Assembly: GCF_026627505.1 (NCBI RefSeq)
Contig: NZ_JAPNLK010000063.1
Coordinates: forward strand, 1-49,926
From: Streptomyces sp. H27-H5
GTDB taxonomy: Bacteria > Actinomycetota > Actinomycetes > Streptomycetales > Streptomycetaceae
Direction: 5' to 3'
Length of the DNA stretch: 49,926 nucleotides
Shown here: positions 1-8,939 of the stretch, one piece after another
Layout: every line of letters starts with the position of its first letter
How positions within the stretch are numbered: position 1 is the stretch's first letter
Position numbers and translations under genes: made by a program
Notes under the pieces: model-generated
Seen by the model: the letters and a program-made list of their open reading frames with translations, nothing else
The model's database searches: none
What the model was told of the DNA's origin: nothing

Positions 1-90
1 GGAGGGATCACCAGTTCGGAACCTGGGTTCGAAGACACACGAACGGCCGTATCGACGGGGAGATCAGCTGTCCGCCAAGCGGGATCCGAA

Positions 91-243
91 ATGTCCGCCT
101 ACAAGGATCTTGCGCTGTCCGCTCTCACCGCTGAAGGCATGTCCAAGCGCGAGATCATCCGCTGCCTCAAACGCTATGTGGCCCGCGAGCTCTACCGGCA
201 CATCCAGTCCCCGGCGGCCGCACAGCTACCTTCAGCCGCTTGA
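91..243 (+). pseudogene. IS110-like transposase C-terminal remnant
   Basis: The frame from 91 to the TGA at 241-243 encodes 50 residues, including the stretch KREIIRCLKRYVARELY, which resembles the C-terminal end of IS110-type transposases. The frame stays open upstream to base 1, but that part reads as low-quality protein and is probably unrelated. No DEDD catalytic domain is present. The stop codon abuts the start of an IS630 fragment, so the two pieces meet at roughly 241-260. Family assignment is from memory of the motif and is tentative. Confidence 0.4.
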
Positions 244-245
244 CG

Positions 246-563
246 AAACATAGGGGCATCTACGCCACTCACAAGACTCCCGCGATCCGGAAGTGGCTGC
301 TGGCGCACCCTCGCTTCCACATGCACTTCACGCCCACCAGCTCGTCCTGGCTGAACCAGGTCGAGCGATGGTTCGCCCTGCTGACGGACAAGCAGATACG
401 GCGCGGCGTCCACAAGAACGTTCAAGCCCTGGAGAAGGACATCCGCACCTGGATCGCCCACTGGAACGAGAACCCCAAGCCGTTCACTTGGACCAAGTCC
501 GCCGACGAGATCTTCGAACGCCTCGCCGGCTACCTGAACCGCCTGCCAGAGCCCAAACCATAG
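246..563 (+). pseudogene. IS630 family transposase, C-terminal fragment
   Basis: The translation from THKTPAI onward (about 262-563) matches the C-terminal third of actinobacterial IS630 transposases. It includes HMHFTPTSSSWLNQVERWF, which carries the last acidic residue (Glu) of the DDE catalytic triad, and the family ending around PFTWTKSADEIFERL. The N-terminal DNA-binding part and the first two catalytic Asp are absent, so this copy cannot be active. The tract after the stop, ending GGGACACTAG near 596, looks like the right end of the element. It lies directly before an IS1634 transposase start. Confidence 0.8.
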
Positions 564-599
564 TTATGAAGCGCTCCTGAGACTCGGGACACTAGAGCG

Positions 600-1683
<1,084 letters not shown>

Positions 1684-1756
1684 GAATGAAGTTCTCCCCT
1701 GAACTTGGACAGCCTCATACTGGGACGATTCGTTCCGGAGGAAGCAGTTCCAGGTA

Positions 1757-2062
1757 GTGAGTAAGAAAAGCAACAGCAGCAAGCGCTATACGGCGGAGTT
1801 CAAGCGGGATGCCATCGCGTTGGCCCGCTCGTCGGACAAGACAGTGACCGAGGTCGCCCGCGACCTCGGGGTCAGCCCCGAAGGCCTGCGGGGCTGGGTC
1901 AAGCAGGACGCCATTGACCGAGGTCAGGGAAGTTCCGGGGCGCTGACCAGCGCCGAGCGGGAGGAGCTGGGCCGGCTCCGCCGGCGCAACCGCGAGCTGG
2001 AGCAGACGGTGACCATCCTGAAAAAAGTTACGGCTCTCTTCGCGACGGACACGTTGAAGTAG
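1757..2062 (+). CDS. IS3-family transposase OrfA (HTH_Tnp_1)
   Basis: A 101-residue protein with a GTG start 14 bases after a GGAGG at 1737-1741. Residues about 10-55 (YTAEFKRDAIALAR ... VARDLGVSPEGLRGWVKQD) form the helix-turn-helix that binds the element ends. The C-terminal LRRRNRELEQTVTILKK is the leucine-zipper-like multimerisation segment typical of IS3 OrfA. A run of six A followed by G at 2021-2027 lies near the 3' end, and the -1 frame is open from there into orfB. OrfA looks intact, but its partner is truncated, so it could at most repress or bind related elements. Confidence 0.85.
   Translation: MSKKSNSSKRYTAEFKRDAIALARSSDKTVTEVARDLGVSPEGLRGWVKQDAIDRGQGSSGALTSAEREELGRLRRRNRELEQTVTILKKVTALFATDTLK
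2021..2027 (+). other. Probable -1 programmed frameshift site (AAAAAAG)
   Basis: orfA reads AAA AAA GTT at 2021-2029. A one-base backward slip on the A6 run enters a frame that is open through SYGSLRDGHVEVDTDTV into orfB at 2074. IS3 elements usually make their OrfAB transposase by such slippage on A-rich heptamers. No stimulatory stem-loop was verified. Confidence 0.65.
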
Positions 2063-2073
2063 ACACCGACACG

Positions 2074-2454
2074 GTGTGCGGCTTCATCGACGCGCAGAGA
2101 GCCGATTCCGACCCCGCCACCCCCGGTGACCAGCCGATACCCGGTCTGTCGCTGCTGTGCCGCGTGCTGGACGTGCCGCGCTCGACGTACTACGCCTGGA
2201 AGGCCGCGCGCCCGGCAGCCCGGGAGCGGCAGGCCGCCGAGGACGAGCTGGCCGACGAGATCCGGGCGATCCACACAGGCCCTGGATCCCGGGGAGCCTA
2301 TGGCGCCCCGCGCATCCATGCCGAGCTGCGCAGACGAGGCCGGAGGGTCAACAGGAAGAAGGTGGTGCGGATCATGGCTGAGCGTGACATCCACGGCATC
2401 ACGCGCCGCAAACGGCGCGGTCTGATCGCCCAGCTCGAAGGAGCCAGCCGATGA
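2074..2454 (+). pseudogene. IS3-family transposase OrfB, N-terminal part only
   Basis: The frame encodes the OrfB N-terminus: GLSLLCRVLDVPRSTYYAWKA and the HTH_21-like segment RGAYGAPRIHAELRRRG followed by VNRKKVVRIMAE. Similarity ends after GITRRKRRGL (about 2420), and the frame then runs into a stop at 2452-2454. The integrase core with the DDE triad is missing, so the element is inactive. The last codons overlap the ATG of the following NYN gene at 2451. Confidence 0.85.
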
Positions 2455-3005
2455 CCGCCCGCCGCCCAGACGCCGCGGTGGTGCTGATCGATATCGAGAA
2501 CGCGATCGGCTCCCACGCGCAGGCCCCCGTCGCCCTTGCCCGGCTCTCCGCTCTGCTGGATCGCATCCCGGCCCAGGCCCGCATCACCGCCGCCTGTCCA
2601 CCAGCCCGCATCCGCCCGGACGTCAAGCGCGCCCTGGCCGAACGCGGCATCCAACTGCTAGCCGCGACCACCGGCAAGGACGCAGCCGACAAGCTCCTGC
2701 TGGCCTGCGCCCGGCAAGCCGCCGCCGACGGCGTGCGGCACTTCACCGTCATCTCCGCCGATGCCGCCTTCGCCGCTCTCGCCCAGCTCGGCGAACTGCA
2801 CGTGCTGGCCTGGGAAGGCCAACCGGTCGGTAAGCCGCTGGCGAAGAAGACCGCAGTCTGGATGAGACGTCGATCCATCATGCTCCCGATGCTCTATGTG
2901 GGGAACCTTGGTACTGACAGGAGCCGACACATTCACGGAAACCGGGTGCCGTCCCGTTCGGCGCCGCGTGAACGGGGCCCGTCGGTGCACCGGCGGCTCT
3001 TCTGA
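2451..3005 (+). CDS. NYN-domain (PIN-like) protein, C-terminus probably altered
   Basis: Residues about 8-130 look like a NYN/PIN-fold ribonuclease domain. They show an acidic start VVLIDIENAIG, a central KDAADKLLLACARQAAADGV with a conserved Asp, and VISADAAFAAL followed by LHVLAWEGQPV. These acidic positions normally coordinate the metal for RNA cleavage. The protein reads well to about residue 135 (base 2860), after which it becomes Arg/Pro-rich and unlike relatives, suggesting a frameshift or junction. The ATG overlaps the end of the broken IS3 orfB. Substrate unknown. Confidence 0.6.
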   Translation: MTARRPDAAVVLIDIENAIGSHAQAPVALARLSALLDRIPAQARITAACPPARIRPDVKRALAERGIQLLAATTGKDAADKLLLACARQAAADGVRHFTVISADAAFAALAQLGELHVLAWEGQPVGKPLAKKTAVWMRRRSIMLPMLYVGNLGTDRSRHIHGNRVPSRSAPRERGPSVHRRLF

Positions 3006-3258
3006 CCTTCCGTGCCCCTCTCGGCCTTTGGCACCGGCCGCGTCGATCGGCGCTGTCTGGCCGTCAGGGACCGCCTTCGGGGTACAGAGTGGCGCTGCCC
3101 CCGCTAAGTTCATGATCAGTCCGCGCCGTATGGGTGCGTGGGTCAGGACCGGTTTCCCGCGCTCTGGGTACAGCCGGACCGCCTCCGGGCCTCGGCATCC
3201 CGGCGGATGCCGAGGCCCGCACTCCCCTGCCCGCCCGTGGCGTCGGCCGGGTGGGGCG

Positions 3259-3705
3259 TCAGGGGAGGGAGGAGGAGGCGTTGCATTCGCGGCAATGGAC
3301 GGCGCGGGGCTGCTTGAGGGCGTCGAGAATCTGGTCCAAGTCCAGGGGTATCCCGCCGGGCTGGCATCCGATGACGTGGATCAGGGTCGCTCCGGGGTGG
3401 CCGGGCCGGTGGGGCAGTTGCTGCACCGTCCACGCCTGCCGACCGCCGGCGAAAGCCGCGGGCGTGCTGGCCGGCCGGGTCGGCACCCTGCTGTAGTCGC
3501 CGCCCTCGAGGGGACGCACGTGGCCGGCGCCCAGCCACACGCGGTGCTCGACCGACTCCGGACGGCCTTCAGCCCCGGTCCCCCAGACGGTGACCCCGAC
3601 CCGGTACTCCCAGCCCGCCGAAGTCCGACGCCGCTCATACAGGGAGGCCCGCAGTTCCTGCCCGTCGGGCATGACCACGATCACCCGCGCACCGGCTCCC
3701 ACCAT
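3259..3705 (-). CDS. DUF6233 family protein
   Basis: A 148-residue soluble protein. The N-terminal half (VIVVMPDGQELRASLYERRR ... VWLGAGHVRPLEGGDYSRVPT) and the C-terminal half (TLIHVIGCQPGGIPLDLDQILDALKQPRAVHCRECNAS) match my memory of the Streptomyces-specific DUF6233 family, which has no known function. The CREC motif near the C-terminus is a usual feature. The ATG at 3705 follows a GGGGGAG with almost no spacing, so the GTG at 3702 could also serve. It sits alone between IS debris and a fused pseudogene. Confidence 0.65.
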   Translation of the reverse strand: MVGAGARVIVVMPDGQELRASLYERRRTSAGWEYRVGVTVWGTGAEGRPESVEHRVWLGAGHVRPLEGGDYSRVPTRPASTPAAFAGGRQAWTVQQLPHRPGHPGATLIHVIGCQPGGIPLDLDQILDALKQPRAVHCRECNASSSLP

Positions 3706-3803
3706 CTCCCCCTTCCATCACCAGCGATTCCCCAATGCGGCCCGCAGCGTCGCGCTCTCAGCCCCAGAACGGGACGGGATCTCAGGGCTGCCGGACGAGC
3801 CGA

Positions 3804-4440
3804 TCACGACACCGCTTCCGGCTGACGTGCCATGTCGGGACCCCTGGGCCGCACCAACGGAGCTCGTTGCAGAGCAGCGCCTTGCGCCCGGCGGCTCCGG
3901 TGCGCGGCGATGCCGTGATCCGCTGGCTGGCTCGCGAGCAGGAGTGCGGCAAGCTGTTGAATTCTGCGGTCGAGGTCGAGGGTGATGCGGCGGCGTTCCC
4001 GGCTGCGGATCGCGGCGAGCGTGTGTGTGCTGATGTTCAGTTCTGCGGCCAGGAAGCTGGTGGGCCATCCGCGTTCGGCGAGGTTCTGCAGGCTGGTGGC
4101 GGCCCTGTCCGCGTCAGCCAGTCCCGGCAGGAGACGGTCGCGGCGGAAGACGCTGGTCAGGGGGATACCAAGGATCGCGTCCGCTGTGGACCGGTGAATG
4201 CGGGCGGGCCGCTCTCCTGCCGGGCGGAGCAGGCGCCGTACGAGGGTGACGGCGACGCCCGAGATCTCGGCGATGTCCGCAGCCGACAGGCCCGTCTCCC
4301 GCAGCTGGCGGGCGCGGACGCTGGCGTCGTCGGAGGAGACCCGGGCCGGTCGGCCCGCTTTCAGCTCACTGGTACGCCGGGCACGGTCCCGACGGGCTGC
4401 GGCCACGCACTCGGGGCGTGTGCAGCCGTAGCCGGCTGGG
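3804..4440 (-). pseudogene. Helix-turn-helix protein lacking its N-terminus, fused to an FAD monooxygenase fragment
   Basis: From GYGCTRPECVAAARRDRARRTS the frame reads like a Streptomyces DNA-binding protein with two putative HTH units. One is SVRARQLRETGLSAADIAEISGVAV, the other SFLAAELNISTHTLAAIRSRE. Relatives start with a short Cys-rich segment introduced by HGT or HGR, of which only the second half is present. Upstream of about 4440 the same frame encodes a stretch of a different family (AYKVLCTHSLTANAYP, see the next entry). The gene has therefore lost its own start and promoter by a deletion fusion. The C-terminal 35 residues are Arg/Pro-rich. Confidence 0.55.
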
Positions 4441-4623
4441 TAGGCGTTGGCCGTCAAGGAGTGGGTACACAGCACCTTGTACGCCGTCCGGGTCCGAGCG
4501 GCGTTCCAGAAGTGCGACGCGGGCGCCGCGTCGAGCGAGCAGGATCGCCGCGGCGCTGCCGGCGAGGGCGGCTCCGCTGATGACGACGTCATAGTCGGGT
4601 CCCGTGCTGTCAGGCCTGGGCAT
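4441..4623 (-). pseudogene. FAD-dependent monooxygenase, N-terminal fragment with frameshift
   Basis: An ATG at 4623, preceded by GGAGGGGG, starts MPRPDSTGPDYDVVISGAAL. The Rossmann FAD-binding motif GAALAGSAAA and the acid at the end of strand 2 (VALLERRSDPD) are clear. One extra G near 4487 shifts the frame. In the other frame the family sequence continues as AYKVLCTHSLTANAYP and then stops abruptly at the fusion to the HTH gene. Only about 55 of an expected 400 or more residues remain, so it is non-functional. Confidence 0.75.
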
Positions 4624-4845
4624 GCACTGTTCGCCCCCTCCGGGGTCCGGCGCCGTCGGGCAGGAGCACCCACCCACAGGGTGGACTGTCAGGAGCATGA
4701 CGAACTGCAGTGCGTGTGGGACCGTTTGGTGAGCGCCCGTCGACATCCCTTCGGCCCGTACGAGGGTGGCCGGCCACCGGCCACCTCCAAGGGGTCGGCG
4801 CACTCGCCGACGAACCGGTGTCCCGACCCGCACGGACAGTGGGTC

Positions 4846-5679
4846 TCAGCGCAGTCCGGCGAAGAGATCGTTCTCGGGTACGGCCGCACCGGTGGCGCCC
4901 TGGACGCGGACGAAGGTCTCCATTCCCATCAACTCGCCGAACCGCTCCTTGCCCATCTTGAGGAAGAAGATGTTCTCACCCTGACTGGCGTGCGCGGCCA
5001 GCGCGTCGAACTTCTGACCGCTGAACGCGGTGGTGTCGACCCACGTGCTGATCTCTCCATCGGGGAGGCCGATCTCGGCCATCGCGGCGGCCTCGGCAGG
5101 ATCCGGTTCCGGCATGTCCTCATGAAACTCGCGCATGATCTCGCCGAACCGCCGCATGCCCGAGTGGGGCATGGTCGTCCAGTACACCTTCGGTGTCAGT
5201 TCGGTCATCTTCAGCGCCGCCATCGTGATGCGATGGGCCTGGATGTGGTCCGGATGGCCGTAGAAGCCGTTCTGGTCATAGGTGACGACCACATCGGGCT
5301 GGTAGTGCCGCATCAGTTCGGCGAGTCGGGCGGCGCCTTCCTCCGTGGGGGTCTGCCAGAAGGATCCAGGGGCGTCGTTGCTCGACCAGCCCATCATCCC
5401 GGAGTCGGCGTAGTCCAACGTCTCAAGATCGCTGATCTTGAGGACCTCGCAGCTCGCTTCGAGTTCTCGTCGGCGCAGCGAGGCGACAGCCGCGGGGTCG
5501 TGTCCGGGATCGCCCGGCTTGACGCCCCTCGGCCCGTCGCCGCGGCCGCCGTCGGTACACGTCACGAGAACCGTGCGGATGCCCTCCGCCGCGTACCGCG
5601 CGAGGACCCCTCCGGTGCCGGTGGCCTCGTCGTCGGGGTGTGCATGCACTGCCATGAGCGTCAAGGGCCGGCCAGTCAT
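4846..5679 (-). CDS. PIG-L family deacetylase (LmbE/Mca-like)
   Basis: A 277-residue cytosolic protein starting at an ATG with AGGAGG six to eight bases upstream. The family signature AHPDDE is at residues 13-18 and the third zinc ligand lies in HPDH at 142-145. The order and spacing match zinc-dependent N-acetylglucosaminyl hydrolases, a group that includes MshB and mycothiol S-conjugate amidase Mca. The VTYDQNGFYGHPDHIQAH segment is Mca-like, but the usual Mca length and C-terminus differ, so the substrate is open: mycothiol conjugates, GlcNAc-containing natural products or lipids. It appears intact and monocistronic. Confidence 0.85.
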   Translation of the reverse strand: MTGRPLTLMAVHAHPDDEATGTGGVLARYAAEGIRTVLVTCTDGGRGDGPRGVKPGDPGHDPAAVASLRRRELEASCEVLKISDLETLDYADSGMMGWSSNDAPGSFWQTPTEEGAARLAELMRHYQPDVVVTYDQNGFYGHPDHIQAHRITMAALKMTELTPKVYWTTMPHSGMRRFGEIMREFHEDMPEPDPAEAAAMAEIGLPDGEISTWVDTTAFSGQKFDALAAHASQGENIFFLKMGKERFGELMGMETFVRVQGATGAAVPENDLFAGLR

Positions 5680-6038
5680 GAGAAGTCCTCCTGCGAAAGT
5701 ACGTGGTCGTGGCTGGGTGCGCGGCGGGCGGCCCCGTCCAGGGGGCCGGGCACTGCGGGGCGGATGGCATTTCGACCCCCGTGTTCTGCCACCCGCGCGG
5801 CACCGGTGCTCCTGTCGGTGCAACGGTGTCGGCCCGACCGGTTGTTCCCGGCCAGGGCGATGACGCGCAAGCGAGGCGAACAGCCGGGTGTGGGAGGAGA
5901 CACGCCACCAGGTGACCGTACGGCCCACCGGATACCGGGCCCGCAGGTCCAACGAGACGCCGTGGCGGGTCGAACTCCACCCGTACCTCCACCCGTGGGT
6001 CCAGGCGCGACAAGCTCCCCGACAGCAGTCTTGAGGGC
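5680..6038. other. Non-coding stretch between divergent genes
   Basis: About 360 bases between the deacetylase (minus) and the membrane protein (plus). No ORF with good codon use is visible. It should contain the divergent promoters, but no convincing -35/-10 pair or palindrome stands out. Confidence 0.4.
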
Positions 6039-6583
6039 ATGACCACAACCGACTGGATCACCGACATCGCCCTGGTACTCATCGTCTTCCGGCAGTTGCG
6101 GGAAGGCCGTCTGGGTCCCAAGTCCTACCTTCTCCCGCTGGGCATCGTGGCGTTCGTGGCCTCCCGGTACCTGACGAGCGTCCCCACCGCGGGCAATGAC
6201 CTCGTGCTGATCGGCGCGCTGGTCGCGGCCGGCGCGGCGCTCGGCATCGCGGGCGGTGTGTACACCCGGATCCGCAGTACGGACGGGCACCTCTTCATCA
6301 AGGCGGGTGCCGTCTCGGCGGCCTTGTGGGTGCTCGGCATGGGCGCACGCATGGGATTCCAGGTCTGGGTCGACCACGGCGGTGGCGACGACGTGGCACG
6401 GTTCAGCGCGACCCATGACATCACCACCGCCGATGCCTGGGTGGCGGCGTTCGTCCTGATGGCGCTCACCGAGGTGGTCACACGCTGGCCACGATCTTCG
6501 TACGGAGCCGCCGGGCGGCTCGGGAGCAGGAGCTGCCCGTGGGTGCGCGTGCTCGCGAGGCCGTGCTCGATCGCGCCGCCTGA
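6039..6583 (+). pseudogene. Small multi-pass membrane protein (DUF1453-like) with a C-terminal frameshift
   Basis: An ATG at 6039 starts a protein with about five hydrophobic segments: WITDIALVLIVF, YLLPLGIVAFVASRYL, LVLIGALVAAGAALGIAGG, KAGAVSAALWVLGMGARMGF and AWVAAFVLMALTEVV. This resembles CcdC/DUF1453-type membrane proteins. At about 6480-6490 the frame breaks. The plausible ending LATIFVRSRRAAREQELPVG continues one frame over and stops at the TGA at 6581-6583. In the original frame the ORF runs far into the next genes with unlikely sequence. One missing base, real or a sequencing error, explains this. Confidence 0.6.
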
Positions 6584-6585
6584 CG

Positions 6586-7118
6586 GTGGGTTACGGTCGC
6601 GGCGTGTCCGCATCCGTCAGTGCCACCGGCCCCGGGTCGGCCCCGGACTCGGGGCCCGGCCCCCGGGTCGCGCCCCGCCAGGACCCGCGGCTGCATGGGG
6701 CCGTCACCCTGGCGGTGATCGCCAGCGCGGTCGTGACGGTCCGCCCGCTGGGAGTCGACGGTCGCGGCCTGGCGGTGGCCGCGCTGATCACCGTGAACGC
6801 GGTGGCGCTGATGGCACGCCACCTTTCCGAGTCCAGGCTCCCGCCGCGCGCCGCCCTCCTGTGGCTGACGCTCGGGGTGGTGGCGGCCGCCGCTTTGATC
6901 GGCACCGCCCGAACCGGCTCCGGCTACCTGTTCGCGTACTTCCTCGTCGGCCACATCGGCTACCGGCTCCCCCTCCGACAGGCCCTCTCGCTCGCGGCCT
7001 TGGCCGGCCTGCTCTGCGGCGGCGTCCTGTTCTTCCGCCTCGGTCCCGGACACGAACTGCTGCCCTGGGCCTGACCGTCGCGGTCCCGGTCGTGGCCGGA
7101 ATCCTGAGCCGCAGCGGC
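6586..7118 (+). pseudogene. Sensor histidine kinase, membrane part only
   Basis: From a GTG at 6586 or 6604 the frame encodes several hydrophobic helices (GAVTLAVIASAVVTV, GLAVAALITVNAVALMARHL, ALLWLTLGVVAAAALIGTA, YLFAYFLVGHIGYRL, LSLAALAGLLCGGVLFF). These resemble the sensor domain of NarL-type (HisKA_3) kinases. A stop at 7072-7074 follows HELLPWA, and the expected continuation GLTVAVPVVAGILSRS is in another frame to about 7118. There the sequence jumps into the middle of a response-regulator receiver domain. The dimerisation/His-box and ATPase domains are deleted. Confidence 0.7.
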
Positions 7119-7119
7119 G

Positions 7120-7584
7120 GTGGACGTCGTCCTGATGGACCTGCGCATGCCCGTGATGGACGGCATCGAGACGACCCGCCGACTGAGCGAGGAGCACCCG
7201 CGGGTCGCCGTCGTGGTGCTGACCACCTTCGCCGACGACGATTCGATCCTGGCCGCACTGGGCGCCGGCGCCCGCGGCTACCTGACGAAGAACGCGGGAC
7301 GACAGGGCGTGCTCGACCGGGAGGTCCAGGACCGTCTCCTGGCCACCGCCCGCGCGCGGCCGACGACCACGGCGCAGCCTGCGCCGCTGCCGCAGGACCT
7401 CACCTCACGCGAGCGTGAGGTCCTCACCCTCATCGGCCAGGGACTGCCGAACCGGGCGATCGCCGAAAAGCTCTTCATCAGCGAGGCGACGGTAAAGACG
7501 CACATCAACAACCTGTTTGCCAAAGCGGACATCCGAGACCGCGCCGACGCGGTACGCCGGGCGATCGCGGCGGGACTGGCCTGA
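7120..7584 (+). pseudogene. NarL/FixJ-type response regulator missing the receiver N-terminus
   Basis: Begins inside a receiver domain at VDVVLMDLRMPVMDGIETT, which keeps the phosphoacceptor Asp but lacks the first two helices and the acidic metal-binding pair. The output domain is intact: LTSREREVLTLIGQGLPNRAIAEKLF followed by ISEATVKTHINNLFAKADIRDRADAVRRA is a complete LuxR-type HTH (about residues 92-150). A segment before VLDREVQDRLL also appears shortened compared with relatives. A GTG at 7120 could start a 154-residue protein, but no good ribosome site is seen. It is probably the far end of a deletion that removed kinase and receiver. Confidence 0.7.
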
Positions 7585-7877
7585 CCCGCGACCCGCGCGG
7601 CGCATCGATCGGTGGGGCCCCCGCCCTGCCTGCGCTTGCGGTCTCGGAGGAGGGTGCGGGGCCGCCCGTATTGGCGTACACGAGCACCGGCGGCCGTCGG
7701 CCGAGCCGCCGCGCTGCACTTCGCGCACGTGCCGCCGGCGGCGCACGCCTCGATCGTCGTCGAACTGTCGCCGCCCCTGCGCCGCAGCGGGGACAGCAGT
7801 TCCGGCCGGCCGGTCGACCACTGGCCCGGGGCGACGCGGGGCAGGGCAGGGCAGTGGGCGCCTCAAAGCCCGCGCTG

Positions 7878-8939
7878 TCACTGCCTCCGTGCCCCGGCAG
7901 CCCCCTCTTCGCTCTGCGTGGTTCGCCCCGGGGGTTCGAGGCCCGGCAGCCGTGGCACACCGGAGGAACCTCGATCGTGTGTCGGGGGCATCCGTGAAGG
8001 GGGCCCGACGTGGGGAGGCGAGGGGCTCGGGGAGCCGCCCACCGCCTCCCCACGTTCTGCCACGTTGCCAGGCCGTTCGGCGGAGTCGGCGTTTCGGCCG
8101 TGGGGGTCGGCGTGCCGGTTCCGCGGCCCGGAGTCCGCGGCCCGGTGGTCCGGAGGGCTGAACCAGCCGCTGAACACCCGCCCCCTGGTGTGGGAACCGC
8201 GCCGCTCGGCCCGCTCCAGAGCCCGCTCGGCCTCCGCCCTCCAGGTCGGCGCGTCCGCGCGGGGCGGAGGCTCGAAGTGGCCCCGATCGGGGGCTTCGGC
8301 GGCGGCTCCGAAGAAGTCGCCGCCCTTGCGCTTGAAGTCGTCCGTCCCCCAGGCGCGGCCGGGGCCCTGCGGCGGCACCTTCTGCAGATGGGGGATGTGT
8401 TTCGCGCAGTGGACGTACGCCTCTTCGACGGCGATCTCCACCCACACCCGGGCCCGGCGGCCGGGCACGGGGTCCGCCGCGAGGCCGGGGTGGGCGCGGC
8501 GCATCTCGTCGTCGGCCACGAGCTTCGCCCTGCCGTTGACGTGCAGGCCGATGCGGTCTCGCAGAAAGTCGACCATCAGGACGCCGACGTGGGGGTTCTC
8601 TTCGATGTTGCCGAGGCTGGCTTGTACGCCGTTCCCACGGTATTCGGGGTAGGCGAGGGTCCGGTCGTCCAGGATGTGGAGGAACCCGGGTGGCCCGGCA
8701 CGGAGGGTGTTGTCACACTCGCCGTACCCGTCGGCTGTCGCCAGGAAGAACATCTCCTGCCGCACCACGAAGTTCCGCATACGGGTGTTGAGCCGGTCGA
8801 GGACCTGTTCGGCGTAGAACCTGTCCGCGCGCTCGGTGGTTCCGGTGCGCTGCTGGAGCACGTGTTCACCGAGGCTGCCGGGGCGTGCGGTGCGAGCCGG
8901 CGCGATCTGCGGGTGACCGGCCTGTTCGGATGTGCTCAA
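7878..8939 (-). CDS. Pyridoxamine 5'-phosphate oxidase-like FMN-binding protein
   Basis: Starts at a TTG whose bases overlap the TGA of the upstream flavohemoglobin gene (TTGA at 8936-8939), which implies translational coupling. Residues about 40-190 form the split-barrel FMN-binding domain: RMRNFVVRQEMFFLATADGYGECDNTLRAGPPGFLHILD, with the later GVQASLGNIEENPHVGVLMVDF. The C-terminal 120 residues are Arg/Pro/Ser-rich with no recognisable fold, making the protein (353 aa) longer than the usual 200-250. The true end may have been lost by frameshift after about residue 260. The pairing suggests a role in redox or nitric-oxide stress, electron donor unknown. Confidence 0.75.
   Translation of the reverse strand: MSTSEQAGHPQIAPARTARPGSLGEHVLQQRTGTTERADRFYAEQVLDRLNTRMRNFVVRQEMFFLATADGYGECDNTLRAGPPGFLHILDDRTLAYPEYRGNGVQASLGNIEENPHVGVLMVDFLRDRIGLHVNGRAKLVADDEMRRAHPGLAADPVPGRRARVWVEIAVEEAYVHCAKHIPHLQKVPPQGPGRAWGTDDFKRKGGDFFGAAAEAPDRGHFEPPPRADAPTWRAEAERALERAERRGSHTRGRVFSGWFSPPDHRAADSGPRNRHADPHGRNADSAERPGNVAERGEAVGGSPSPSPPHVGPPSRMPPTHDRGSSGVPRLPGLEPPGRTTQSEEGAAGARRQ

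Larger units (their letters stand above)
1684..2440 (+). mobile_element. IS3-family insertion sequence, 3' end missing
   Basis: A left end around 1684-1720 (TGAATGAAGTTCTCCCC...) interrupts the IS1634 transposase and is followed by orfA and the first part of orfB. The element has no rve/DDE catalytic domain and no recognisable right end. It stops within orfB near 2420-2440, just before a NYN-domain gene. Only the left boundary is supported by a clear break in the neighbouring gene. Confidence 0.7.

Noticed and set aside
1..60. A tRNA-like GGTTCGAA T-loop near base 30
   Set aside because: No matching acceptor stem or anticodon arm could be built around it.
6039..7418. A single 459-residue protein
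   Set aside because: After residue about 148 the sequence becomes Arg/Pro-rich, while real family segments appear in other frames. It is a frameshift run-on.
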